Shown: positions 46,697 through 55,449 of the stretch, one piece after another
Position numbering within the stretch: position 1 is the stretch's first letter
How the letters are laid out: the number at the start of each line of letters is the position of its first letter
Assembly (NCBI GenBank): GCA_035719105.1
Contig: DASTGN010000004.1
Coordinates: forward strand, 124,001-188,000
DNA length: 64,000 nucleotides
Reading direction: 5' to 3'
Source of the DNA: UBA8389 sp035719105
Lineage (GTDB): Bacteria > Bacteroidota > Bacteroidia > Bacteroidales > UBA1402
Notes under the pieces: model-generated
What the model saw: the letters and a program-made list of their open reading frames with translations, nothing else
The model's database searches: none
Told to the model about the DNA's origin: nothing
Made by a program: the position numbers and the translations under genes

Positions 46697-49180
46697 TTAA
46701 TTGCGTTTCAGTTTGAAAATAAAGAAGTTGTTCACTTCATGCAGCACAGCTTTACATGCTATCCTGTTACTTCTGAAATTGTTCGGTATCGTAGTTCCAG
46801 TAACGATACCTCTCTGAACACGCATCACTGAACTCAATCCAAAAGCAGCAGTGTCCAAAATTTGCGTTCCCAACGTAATATTTTGAGGGGTAAATGTAAT
46901 AAGGCCTGTCGTTTCCTTTTTAACTTCGATACGAGTGGTCACACTGGTCAATCCCAGCCTTTCGTCTGTTATCTTCAAAATGGTAGGTGCTAAAATACGG
47001 GTAGGAGACATGGGGTTCACCGGATAAATGAATTTTAAACCATCATCTGGAAGAACCGTTCCCTGCAGGAAGTGTGCATTCAGGAATTGAGTTGCTTTGG
47101 CGCGAGCCGCTAAATCGCCTCCTTGAATAATCGTCAATGCAGGAAGAAAGCCTCTGGCAACAGCCTGATCAATTGCAGAATTGTTGACCATCAGCACGGT
47201 ATAGAAATTTTCCGTTTTGATACCGTCCAAATCGTCGGTGTCCGGATTTTTCAAACAAGCTTGAACATAATCCACAAACTTCGAAACACCCGGATGTTGA
47301 GTCTTAGCTCTTAAAAGGTACTGCCAAAGCGTCAATTCTTTCCAACGGGCTTCTCCAATGGCGGTTGCGCGGGGTGAATATTGAAGCATCTTGTCTACGT
47401 TGTAAACAGACCCATTGTTGTAAGTATCATTCACTTTGGTAACAGTGACAAACGTACCGTCTTCGATATTTCCTGCCGCTTGCAATTGATTGTTCTTATA
47501 TCGAACCAAATCACCATAAGCATTTACTAAAAAGCCCCAACCACCGTAATTAGGTATGGGTGCTGTTGTAAATCCTGTAACCTCAGAATTCACTTCATTA
47601 TTATTCAATCCAGGGAAAATGTGCATTCTCATAAGACGCTTGATGCGTTCTTCGGTTAGAGCAGAAGGCGACACTTCAGAATTTACAAATGAAGGCGGGC
47701 TAACAGTCGAATTCAGCGTGTAACCATCGGCTCGCAGCAAAGCGTCGGAGAAGTTCAAGATCGTATATCGCTCTGACGGATAGCCATTTAAAATACTCTT
47801 CATTAAATCTTCACGCAATCCTGTACCATAAAAATTTACATATGCCTGATTTAACCAAGCATGTGTGGGATTCAGGAAAATTTCGGAATAGACTGTTTCA
47901 AAGTATCTACTTTTGATGACATCGTCCGTCATGTAGACAAAACCATTGCTAGCCATCTTTTTATCTGTTATTCCTGCATTCTCGAATGTTTTGCCATAGG
48001 TTCCCTGTCCATTGACATACTCACCTGTAGAAGTCATGCTTCCTTGATATTGCGAGGGCCATACCAAACCTCTTACCATTTGAGTATTGATTAAGGTTGA
48101 TATGACTTCATCAGGCAATTGGTCAATGCTGGTATAGTATTTAAGCAATCTGTTTTGGAGGTAGGCTTGCAATGCTTCGTTTTTTGGAACAAAGAGCGTA
48201 TTACCGGTTCTTTCGGTTTCGTAAGTACCCGAAGCGTCTGATAAGATATTCTCCAAAATGGGCGAAAATGATAGTAAGCTGTATGACTTGTGATAGATTT
48301 TTTCAATACTTTCACCAGGACTCAATTTACGATACATGTCGAGCAAATTGGCAGGGGCTTCTGTATATTTTCTAAAAATGGTTTGTCCATTATTGTCTTT
48401 GAATTCAAGCAGCGATTTAAACTCAGAATAAGTTGGCTCTCTCAAAATCTCATCCATGTTCTTCAACGGTTCATTTACGGATGAAACTTCATGTATGACA
48501 CCGTTTTCAGCAATAATATCCTCTGTCAGGATGGTTCCATCCTGAACATTTTTACCTGTATAAGTTGAATTTGGGAAAAAAGTATTGTAATCGGTTGCAC
48601 CCAATGGGGCAGGAAAAGATTTAAAATAGGCTTCTGTAAAAACAGGTAGGTATTTGTAATTGTTTTCAGACAAACGATACTGATAATTCGTGCTAAAGGT
48701 TGTCACCCCACCTTCTGTCGTTTGATTAAACACCCAGTTGTCGTCGAATTCTGAATCTTTATAAGGCAATGCATAACAATTGGTTTTCCGTTTGAATGCG
48801 CCCGTGACGTATAACCTCTTATCCAAATAATCACCCAAATGTTCACCGGTCCATTTACTGTATACGATGGAGTAGGCGGCCAGATTTTTGAGTTCCTCTA
48901 CTGGAATGTCATCTACAGAAGCATATGATTTTTTATTCAGATAGGCGGTAAAAGCTGAATCGTTGGGGGCAAATACCGTATAAAGACCTGCTCCTTTCAA
49001 TACAAGAGCATATTCGGTTTTATCTACACATTGCAGATACTTTGTAAAGCGACCTTCTTGTTGTAATACCTCATAAATTGGTTTTTCCAACCAACTCGGT
49101 CTTTCATAGTATTTTCCCATATCATCGCACTGATAGAAAATTACAGTTAAAACGAGGCACAAAAAAATCTTATAATTCAT
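46697..49180 (-). CDS. Multi-domain FAS1 (fasciclin) surface lipoprotein, copy A, first gene of the PUL
   Basis: The start is placed at the ATG at 49180 (MNYKIFLCLVLTVIFYQC, Cys18), since the frame upstream only adds charged residues. The 827-residue product appears to hold four FAS1 units. Unit 1 has clear motifs (YTVFAPNDSAFTAYL near 68, then AENGVIHEVSSVNEP). Unit 2 is TLFVPKNEALQAYL...ASNGFVYMTDDVI. Unit 3 is degenerate (DGTFVTVTKVNDTYNNGSVYNVD). Unit 4 begins LWQYLLRAKTQHPG with VLMVNNSAIDQAV as H1 and ends AVLHEVNNFFIFKLK. Unlike copies B and C it has no C-terminal beta-sandwich. FAS1 domains mediate adhesion and, in some bacteria, carbohydrate binding. Confidence 0.87.
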   Translation of the reverse strand: MNYKIFLCLVLTVIFYQCDDMGKYYERPSWLEKPIYEVLQQEGRFTKYLQCVDKTEYALVLKGAGLYTVFAPNDSAFTAYLNKKSYASVDDIPVEELKNLAAYSIVYSKWTGEHLGDYLDKRLYVTGAFKRKTNCYALPYKDSEFDDNWVFNQTTEGGVTTFSTNYQYRLSENNYKYLPVFTEAYFKSFPAPLGATDYNTFFPNSTYTGKNVQDGTILTEDIIAENGVIHEVSSVNEPLKNMDEILREPTYSEFKSLLEFKDNNGQTIFRKYTEAPANLLDMYRKLSPGESIEKIYHKSYSLLSFSPILENILSDASGTYETERTGNTLFVPKNEALQAYLQNRLLKYYTSIDQLPDEVISTLINTQMVRGLVWPSQYQGSMTSTGEYVNGQGTYGKTFENAGITDKKMASNGFVYMTDDVIKSRYFETVYSEIFLNPTHAWLNQAYVNFYGTGLREDLMKSILNGYPSERYTILNFSDALLRADGYTLNSTVSPPSFVNSEVSPSALTEERIKRLMRMHIFPGLNNNEVNSEVTGFTTAPIPNYGGWGFLVNAYGDLVRYKNNQLQAAGNIEDGTFVTVTKVNDTYNNGSVYNVDKMLQYSPRATAIGEARWKELTLWQYLLRAKTQHPGVSKFVDYVQACLKNPDTDDLDGIKTENFYTVLMVNNSAIDQAVARGFLPALTIIQGGDLAARAKATQFLNAHFLQGTVLPDDGLKFIYPVNPMSPTRILAPTILKITDERLGLTSVTTRIEVKKETTGLITFTPQNITLGTQILDTAAFGLSSVMRVQRGIVTGTTIPNNFRSNRIACKAVLHEVNNFFIFKLKRN

Positions 49181-49590
49181 ATTCGCATTTTTATGGTGAT
49201 ACATTTCAGACTCAGGACTATTATTCACTACCGACACCGCTGTTCGGTTAATAAATCAATTAAAATCGCTGGTTGGGTATAAGTATTGTCCGAATTAGAA
49301 TCAGACGAATTAGCTCCCTGTTTGTCGGGTTCATAATATAATAAAATTCAGACATGGCATTATTGAAAGCAATATCAAAAGTACATCAGTAGAAATTGTT
49401 AATACTTGAAAAAATGACATATTGCTTACTAAAAATGGCACGAAATTGATAGCGACGAACTGTACCCAAAACCATAGCTAAACCTCAAATATAAAGAAGA
49501 TTCCAACTTTTTATACCGACTATCCCTTATTTTTTTGTTCCTTTGCAACAGATTTCGACCAAGCTTGGTTTGCAATCAAAATACTGATTT
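49181..49590. promoter_or_regulatory. Divergent control region between the PUL and the DEAD-box gene
   Basis: These 410 bases contain no plausible gene. On the minus strand TACTTTTG (49383-49376) fits the Bacteroidota -7 element, and it would give the PUL transcript a leader of about 190 bases. Within that leader lies a hairpin at 49230-49248 with arms ACCGACA and TGTTCGGT, one bulged base and a four-base loop. For the plus-strand helicase gene only a weak match (TTCCTTTG near 49549-49556) is seen. Near 49310-49335 the short element CGAATTAG occurs twice. Confidence 0.45.
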
Positions 49591-50817
49591 ATGATATTTG
49601 ACGATTTAGATTTAGAAGAAGAGGTTTTAGATGGTTTGTGGGCCATGAACTTCACGGAATGCACTCCTGTTCAGGAACTTGCAATACCGGTTTTACTAGA
49701 AGGGAAAGACCTCATCGCATGCGCACAGACCGGCACCGGTAAAACGGCAGCCTATTTGCTTCCCATCCTCAACCATTTGGTAAAATCAGATCATCCTGAA
49801 GACGCCATCAACGCGATCATTATGGTTCCAACTCGTGAACTCGCACAACAGATTGATCAACAAGTGGCGGGTTTCGCCTATTACTTGCCTGTCTCTTCAG
49901 TAGCCGTTTATGGTGGAAGCGATGGTATACTTTGGGAGCAGCAAAAAAAAGGTCTGCAGTCTGGTGTCGACATTGTAATTGCTACACCCGGTCGGCTTTT
50001 ATCGTATTTAAAATTGGGTTTGATTGACCTGACTCAGGTGCAATATTTTATACTGGACGAAGCCGACCGAATGTTGGATATGGGCTTTTTCGATGATATC
50101 ATGCTCATTGTGAACGAGTTGCCCAGAAGAAGGCAAACCATGTTATTTTCTGCCACCATGCCGGGCAAAATTCGGGAATTGGCAAAAACAATTTTGAATA
50201 ACCCGGAAGAAATTCGGTTGGCTGTTTCCAAACCCAACGAAAAGATTGTCCAATCTGTTTACATTTGCTTTGAGCGTCAAAAAGCCTGGTTGGTCAAACA
50301 GCTCTTTGTGGAAACACTACCCGACAAAGTCATTATTTTCGCCGGTTCAAAAATTAAAGTGAAAGAAGTTACCCGAACCCTGCGTGGGATGAACCTCTCC
50401 GTTGCCGAAATGCATTCTGACCTGGAGCAAGCTGAACGTGACAGGACGATGCATGCGTTCAAAAGCGGCCAAGTGAACATTTTGGTGGCCACAGACATTG
50501 TTTCCCGAGGTATCGACATTGAGGACATCAGCGTCATCATCAACTACGACGTGCCCAATGATGCCGAGGATTATGTACACCGCATCGGTCGTACCGCACG
50601 TGCAAGCGCAGATGGTCTTGCCATCACTTTCGTTTCGGAAGACGAACAAGAATCTTTCGAAAAAATTGAGAAGTTCTTAGGCAAAGCCATTTACAGACTT
50701 CCTTTGCCAATAGAAGTTGGCGACGGACCTGAATGGGCTCCTTCCAAAAATCGCGGCAACAGTTTTGGTCGTAAGGGTAAAGGTGGTGGATTTAAAGGAA
50801 AAAGAATCGTACGATAA
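49591..50817 (+). CDS. DEAD-box ATP-dependent RNA helicase
   Basis: This 408-residue protein carries all the main motifs: the Q motif (FTECTPVQELAIP), Walker A AQTGTGKT (45-52), PTREL (80-84), TPGR (132-135), DEAD (156-159), SAT (187-189), then VATDIVSRGID and HRIGRTAR in the second RecA-like domain. The short basic tail (RGNSFGRKGKGGGFKG) is typical of RhlE/CsdA-like proteins of Bacteroidota and probably contacts RNA. Such helicases act in ribosome assembly, RNA turnover and cold adaptation. PNPase, a usual partner, is encoded 2 kb away on the other strand. It is a housekeeping gene marking the end of the carbohydrate region. Confidence 0.95.
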   Translation: MIFDDLDLEEEVLDGLWAMNFTECTPVQELAIPVLLEGKDLIACAQTGTGKTAAYLLPILNHLVKSDHPEDAINAIIMVPTRELAQQIDQQVAGFAYYLPVSSVAVYGGSDGILWEQQKKGLQSGVDIVIATPGRLLSYLKLGLIDLTQVQYFILDEADRMLDMGFFDDIMLIVNELPRRRQTMLFSATMPGKIRELAKTILNNPEEIRLAVSKPNEKIVQSVYICFERQKAWLVKQLFVETLPDKVIIFAGSKIKVKEVTRTLRGMNLSVAEMHSDLEQAERDRTMHAFKSGQVNILVATDIVSRGIDIEDISVIINYDVPNDAEDYVHRIGRTARASADGLAITFVSEDEQESFEKIEKFLGKAIYRLPLPIEVGDGPEWAPSKNRGNSFGRKGKGGGFKGKRIVR

Positions 50818-50864
50818 TGTAAATTTTTATTCTATTGTCTTGACCAAAAGGGCGTTTTTTGACT

Positions 50865-50872
50865 TATATTTG
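50865..50872 (+). promoter_or_regulatory. -7 element for the DUF2007 gene
   Basis: TATATTTG fits TAnnTTTG and lies 16 bases before the ATG at 50888. A TTG lies 22 bases upstream of it (50840-50842), slightly farther than the usual spacing. The leader would be very short. Confidence 0.45.
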
Positions 50873-50887
50873 AAAAAAATACGTACT

Positions 50888-51166
50888 ATGGAACAAGATA
50901 TGACCATCGTTTTCATGGAATTCACTTCGTCTGGTGAAGCATCCATCGTGAAAGGGGCCCTCGAGTCCAACAATATACCCTGTTTCCTAAGCAACGAAAA
51001 TAGCCCTTATCCAAGCGGAATACTTTCGAGTGGTTTGTTCGGCGTACGCCTCCATATTTTTCAAAAAGACAGGGAAAAGGCAGAAGAGCTTATGGAACTT
51101 CTGAATTCTGCCCAAGATGATGAGGAGATATGGGATCAGGGCGATTTGGACGAAGTCAGCGATTAA
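50888..51166 (+). CDS. DUF2007 small cytoplasmic protein
   Basis: The start is placed at the ATG at 50888 (MEQDMTIVFMEF); the longer frame upstream overlaps the helicase and the promoter. The 92-residue product has the DUF2007 pattern: a strand (TIVFMEFTSSGEASIVKGAL), then ESNNIPCFLSNEN, a glycine-rich turn, GVRLHIFQKDREKAEELMELL, and an acidic tail. The domain has been annotated as a putative signal-transducing protein and its function is not established. The stop overlaps the stop of the convergent ABC-F gene by four bases. Confidence 0.82.
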   Translation: MEQDMTIVFMEFTSSGEASIVKGALESNNIPCFLSNENSPYPSGILSSGLFGVRLHIFQKDREKAEELMELLNSAQDDEEIWDQGDLDEVSD

Positions 51167-52779
51167 ACTTTGTACATTTTTTCACGCTGTTCCTTGACCA
51201 AGGGATCGAGAATGTAACTTTCGTAATCAGTCATTTTATCGATGATACCGTTTGGAGTCAGTTCGATAATGCGGTTGCATACCGTTTGGATGAATTCACG
51301 GTCATGAGATGCCATCAAAACATTCCCCTTGAAGGCAATCAATGTATTGTTAAATGCCTGAATAGATTCCAGATCCAAGTGATTGGCCGGTGAATCGAGC
51401 ACCAAAACATTGGCACTCTTCAACATCATTCTGGAGATCATGCATCGCATTTTTTCACCCCCAGACAAAACGGAAACTTTCTTATAAATTTCTTCGCCAG
51501 AGAAAAGCATTTTCCCTAGGTAGCCACGAATGTAACTTTCGCTGGTATCTTCCGCGAACTGACCCAGCCATTCCACTAAATTGAGGTCCGAATTGAAAAA
51601 GGAATTGTTGTCAACAGGCAGATAAGCTGGTGTGATGGTGATGCCCCAGGTATAATGACCTTCAAGCGCATGTTTCTCGCCATTGATGATTTCGAAAAAT
51701 GCAGTCATGGCTCTAGAATCCCGGGAAACAAAACAAATCTTGTCCCCTTTTTCTACATTGAAGTTTACGTCCTTAAACAAAATGTCTCCATCCATACTTG
51801 CTGCCAAACCACTGATTTCCAACACAGAGTTGCCTGGTTCACGTTCAGGTGTGAAGATGATTCCCGGATAACGACGGGTTGAAGGTTGAATGTCGTCCAA
51901 ATTCAGTTTGTCCAACATCTTTCGACGGCTGGTAGCTTGGCGAGATTTGGCCACGTTGGCAGAAAAACGACGAATGAATTCTTCGAGTTCCTTTTTCTTT
52001 TCCTCGGCCTTTTTATTTTGGTTTTGTTGCTGTCTGAGTGCCAGTTGGCTGGATTCGTACCAGAAACTGTAGTTACCTGCAAATTGTTGTATCTTATTGA
52101 AATCGATGTCGATGGTGTGCGTAGAAACAGAGTCTAGGAAGTGACGGTCGTGCGAAACGACCAATACCGTATTCTCATAGTTAGCCAAATAATTTTCAAG
52201 CCACATGACGGTATCGACGTCTAAGTCATTGGTCGGTTCATCCAATAAAAGATTGTCAGGTTTGCCAAAAAGAGCACGAGCGAGCAACACCCTAACTTTT
52301 TCCTTGTTGCCCAAATCGGCCATCAGCATATAATGCAAATCTTCCTTAATGCCCAAACCACTTAACAATGATGCGGCATTACTTTCGGCGTTCCAGCCAT
52401 CCATTTCAGCAAAGGCTTCTTCGAGTTCGGAGGCACGAATACCGTCGGCATCGGAGAAATCCTCCTTCATATAGATTTCGTCCTTTTCAGTTTTGACAGC
52501 CCAGAGTTTGTCATGACCCATCAGCACCGTATCCATAACGGTGAATGCATCGAATTCAAAGTGATCTTGTTTTAAAACGGACAAACGTTCACCCGGGCCA
52601 AAAATAACTGTTCCGCGAACGGGATCGACATCTCCGGATAAAACACGGAGAAGAGTTGATTTTCCGGCACCGTTGGCACCGATAATGCCATAACAATTGC
52701 CCGGAGTGAATTTGAGATTAACGTCCTGAAATAAGATACGCTTACCGAATTGAACCTGAAGATTGCTTACTGTGATCAT
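51163..52779 (-). CDS. ABC-F family ATPase (YbiT-like) with a degenerate second nucleotide-binding domain
   Basis: The start is placed at the ATG at 52779 (MITVSNLQVQFGKR), giving 538 residues; the frame upstream is not ABC-F-like. The first ATPase domain has Walker A GANGAGKST (34-42), Walker B LLLDEPTNDLD and the switch His in VVSHDRHFLD, but its signature is altered (DLGNKEK). A charged linker (KKAEEKKKELEEFIRR) follows. In the second domain Walker A is lost (VSRDSRAMTAF), the signature LSGGE is intact, and the catalytic Glu after Walker B is Ser (LDSPANHLD). ABC-F proteins act on the ribosome in translation or antibiotic protection. This form fits the YbiT-like housekeeping branch better than a resistance type. 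Confidence 0.9.
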   Translation of the reverse strand: MITVSNLQVQFGKRILFQDVNLKFTPGNCYGIIGANGAGKSTLLRVLSGDVDPVRGTVIFGPGERLSVLKQDHFEFDAFTVMDTVLMGHDKLWAVKTEKDEIYMKEDFSDADGIRASELEEAFAEMDGWNAESNAASLLSGLGIKEDLHYMLMADLGNKEKVRVLLARALFGKPDNLLLDEPTNDLDVDTVMWLENYLANYENTVLVVSHDRHFLDSVSTHTIDIDFNKIQQFAGNYSFWYESSQLALRQQQNQNKKAEEKKKELEEFIRRFSANVAKSRQATSRRKMLDKLNLDDIQPSTRRYPGIIFTPEREPGNSVLEISGLAASMDGDILFKDVNFNVEKGDKICFVSRDSRAMTAFFEIINGEKHALEGHYTWGITITPAYLPVDNNSFFNSDLNLVEWLGQFAEDTSESYIRGYLGKMLFSGEEIYKKVSVLSGGEKMRCMISRMMLKSANVLVLDSPANHLDLESIQAFNNTLIAFKGNVLMASHDREFIQTVCNRIIELTPNGIIDKMTDYESYILDPLVKEQREKMYKV

Positions 52780-52848
52780 TTTTACCTTGATTATGAGGGC
52801 CTTTCGCAAAGCCTGATGGATGACATCCCCTTTTTCCCAAAGGGAGTG

Positions 52849-52856
52849 CAAAGATA
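52849..52856 (-). promoter_or_regulatory. -7 element for the ABC-F gene
   Basis: The minus strand reads TATCTTTG, an exact TAnnTTTG match, 70 bases before the ABC-F ATG and just downstream of the pnp terminator. A TTG lies 22 bases further upstream (52879-52881). Confidence 0.5.
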
Positions 52857-52890
52857 GTGGTTTTTAGCCGAATAGCTGCAAGGATCCAAC

Positions 52891-52924
52891 AAAAAATCCC
52901 CGCAAACCAAAGGCCTACGGGGAT
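52891..52924 (-). terminator. Rho-independent terminator after pnp
   Basis: On the minus strand the arms ATCCCCG and CGGGGAT (52924-52918 and 52902-52896) enclose a 15-base loop and are followed by a run of T (52896-52891). It lies 26 bases after the pnp stop. Confidence 0.8.
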
Positions 52925-52949
52925 CTTCCCAATTTATAATCGTTTGAGA

Positions 52950-55178
52950 CTATTCTTCTTTACGTTTCGGACGTTCGGGGCGTGGGCCACGGTCGCCGTG
53001 GGGACGATCTCCACGGTCGGGACGTTCACCACGTTCCCGTTCGGGGCGTTCCACATAACCTTCGGGCTTGGGCAACAAAACTTTGCGTGAAAGCTTGTAT
53101 TTGCCAGTCTTAGGATCAATATCAAGCAACTTCACTTCGATTTCGTCACCTTCTTTGAAACCAGCTTCTTCGACCGTTTCCAGACGTTTCCAATCAAATT
53201 CGGAAATGTGCAGCAAACCGTCTTTACCCGGCATGAATTCAACGAACGCTCCGTAAGGCATGATGGTGCGGATTTTGCCACGATAGGTTTCACCCGGTTC
53301 AGCAATCGCAACGATGGAACGGATCTTCAACATGGCGGCGTCAATGACAGCTTTGTTGTTGGCAGAAACTTCAACGCGACCTTTTCCTTCAAGTTCCTCG
53401 ATAGTGACAATGGCACCCGTTTCTTCTTGAATACCTTGAATAATCTTACCACCAGGGCCAATGACAGCGCCGATGAATTCTTTTGGAATCCAAAGTACTT
53501 CGATGCGAGGAGCATTGGGTTTCAAGTCAGGACGTGGAGCTTCCAACGTTTCCATGATTTTGCCCAATATGTGCAAACGACCTTCACGTGCTTGCAACAA
53601 CGCTGTTTCCAAAATTTCATAGCTGAGTCCGTCTACTTTGATGTCCATTTGGGTAGCGGTGATACCGTCTTTGGTACCCGTCACCTTGAAGTCCATGTCA
53701 CCCAAATGGTCTTCGTCACCAAGAATATCGGACAATACGGCGAAGTTCGTTCCGCTCTTTTCTGAAATCAAACCCATGGCAATACCGGAAACCGGTTTCT
53801 TGATGGTCACCCCAGCGTCCATCAGAGCCAACGTACCAGCGCAAACAGTTGCCATGGACGAAGAACCATTGGATTCAAGAATGTCGGAAACGATACGAAC
53901 CACGTAGGGATAATCTTTGGGCAGCATGCCTTTAATGGCACGGTGAGCCAAGTTGCCGTGACCGATTTCACGACGGCCGACACCGCGAGACGCACGGGCT
54001 TCACCGGTTGAGAACGGTGGGAAATTATAATGCAACAGGAAACGGGTTTTGCCGTGATCCAATACATCATCGATGAGTTTTTCATCCAGTTTGGTACCCA
54101 ATGTGACAGAGGTCAGCGACTGAGTTTCACCTCGGGTGAAAATAGCGGACCCGTGGCAACCTGGGAGGTAATCCACTTCGCTCCAAATGGGACGAATTTC
54201 GGTGGTCTTACGACCATCGAGACGTTTGCCTTCGTCAAGGATGGAACGACGCATGGCTTCTTTTTCAACTGCGTGGTAGTAGCGGCCAATCATCTCTTTT
54301 TTAGACGCAGCCACTTCTGGATCGATGCTATCAATATATTCTTTAACAATATTGTGGAAACCTTCGACGCGCGCATGCTTGTCGGTATTTCCTGAAACGG
54401 CGATGGCGTAAGCCTTGTCAAAGGTTTTGGCCCAAATGTCCTTTTTCAGGTCTTCGTCGTTTACTTCGTGGCAATAAGTACGTTTGACCGTTTTGCCGAC
54501 CATTTCGGTCAGTTCGATCTGTGCCTGACATTGAATTTTAATGAACTCGTGCGCTACTTTCAACGCTTCGAGCAAATCGGCTTCCTGAACTTCGTTCATT
54601 TCGCCTTCGACCATCATGATGTTTTCCATGGTGGCACCAACCATGATGTCCATATCAGCCAGTTCGAGCTGTTGGAAAGTAGGATTGATCACCCAGTTTC
54701 CGTCGATGCGGGCTACTCGGCATTCGGACATTGGGCCATTGAAAGGTATGTCGGAGACGGCAATGGCAGCTGAAGCAGCTAAACCAGCCAAAGCATCAGG
54801 CATATCAACACCGTCAGCTGAGAAAAGCATGACATTAACAATAGTGTCAGCGTGATAATCATCAGGAAAAAGAGGGCGTAAAGCACGGTCTACCAGACGG
54901 CAAATAAGTATTTCGGAGTCTCCTGCGCGACCTTCGCGTTTGGTAAATCCTCCTGGGAAGCGTCCGATGGCAGCGAATTTTTCTTTGTATTCAACCTGCA
55001 GGGGCATAAAATCAGTACCGGGTGTTGCATCTTGGGCTGAACAAACGGTAGCAAGCAACATCGTGTCGCCCATACGAACCATAACAGATCCGTCTGCTTG
55101 TTTGGCCAGTTTTCCGGTTTCGATGGTGATGGTTCTTCCATCAACCATTTCAATTGTTTTGACAATTGGGTTAATCAT
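52950..55178 (-). CDS. pnp: Polyribonucleotide nucleotidyltransferase (PNPase)
   Basis: The 742-residue protein shows the full PNPase layout: a first RNase PH domain (FPGGFTKREGRAGDSEIL, RALRPLFPDDY), the helical linker, a second catalytic RNase PH domain (RLDGRKTTEIRPIWSE, GRREIGHGNLAHRA, SDILESNGSSSMATVC), a KH domain (FIGAVIGPGGKIIQGIQEETGA) and an S1 domain (YRGKIRTIMPYGAFVEFMPGKDGLLHISE). The C-terminal tail is rich in Arg, Gly, Asp and Pro repeats and is likely disordered RNA-binding sequence. It degrades RNA 3' to 5' by phosphorolysis. The gene is monocistronic, with its own promoter and terminator. Confidence 0.98.
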   Translation of the reverse strand: MINPIVKTIEMVDGRTITIETGKLAKQADGSVMVRMGDTMLLATVCSAQDATPGTDFMPLQVEYKEKFAAIGRFPGGFTKREGRAGDSEILICRLVDRALRPLFPDDYHADTIVNVMLFSADGVDMPDALAGLAASAAIAVSDIPFNGPMSECRVARIDGNWVINPTFQQLELADMDIMVGATMENIMMVEGEMNEVQEADLLEALKVAHEFIKIQCQAQIELTEMVGKTVKRTYCHEVNDEDLKKDIWAKTFDKAYAIAVSGNTDKHARVEGFHNIVKEYIDSIDPEVAASKKEMIGRYYHAVEKEAMRRSILDEGKRLDGRKTTEIRPIWSEVDYLPGCHGSAIFTRGETQSLTSVTLGTKLDEKLIDDVLDHGKTRFLLHYNFPPFSTGEARASRGVGRREIGHGNLAHRAIKGMLPKDYPYVVRIVSDILESNGSSSMATVCAGTLALMDAGVTIKKPVSGIAMGLISEKSGTNFAVLSDILGDEDHLGDMDFKVTGTKDGITATQMDIKVDGLSYEILETALLQAREGRLHILGKIMETLEAPRPDLKPNAPRIEVLWIPKEFIGAVIGPGGKIIQGIQEETGAIVTIEELEGKGRVEVSANNKAVIDAAMLKIRSIVAIAEPGETYRGKIRTIMPYGAFVEFMPGKDGLLHISEFDWKRLETVEEAGFKEGDEIEVKLLDIDPKTGKYKLSRKVLLPKPEGYVERPERERGERPDRGDRPHGDRGPRPERPKRKEE

Positions 55179-55228
55179 AAAAAAGCGTCTTTTAAAATTG
55201 TCGTTTTTTGTTTCTTTTAAAAATCGTG

Positions 55229-55236
55229 CAAAGTTA
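55229..55236 (-). promoter_or_regulatory. -7 element for pnp
   Basis: The minus strand reads TAACTTTG, matching TAnnTTTG, 51 bases before the pnp ATG. The nearest TTG on that strand is only 16 bases upstream, so the -33 part is uncertain. Confidence 0.45.
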
Positions 55237-55395
55237 GTAAAAATAACAGTACCAAAATCTTGTATCTCAAAATTTATGGCCTGAAACGGATTGATTTACA
55301 CGCATCTTGTGTGGAAAAATTGTCAATTTGGTGGACTTATTATCGAAATGAGACAATTTCAGATTTCGTACTAGATAAATCTTTATAAAACCACA

Positions 55396-55416
55396 TATCT
55401 TTGAGGAAGTCCTCAA
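55396..55416 (+). promoter_or_regulatory. -7 element overlapped by a 16-base palindrome, upstream of the orphan secreted protein
   Basis: TATCTTTG (55396-55403) fits TAnnTTTG. Overlapping its last three bases is the perfect inverted repeat TTGAGGA-AG-TCCTCAA (55401-55416). A palindrome at the transcription start could be an operator or could form a 5' hairpin in the mRNA. No TTG lies at the -33 position. The gene's ATG is 34 bases downstream. Confidence 0.45.
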
Positions 55417-55449
55417 AATATACCATCATAAACCTTAAAACACTTTCGT

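Noticed and set aside
14050..49590. Genomic island inserted at tRNA-Arg, bounded by a repeat of the tRNA 3' end
   Set aside because: No second copy of the tRNA 3' segment was found near the far boundary, and no integrase, transposase or mobility gene lies inside. Base composition does not visibly change.
51163..52779. Antibiotic-resistance ABC-F protein
   Set aside because: The degenerate second domain and altered first signature match YbiT-like housekeeping proteins, and there is no leader peptide or resistance context.
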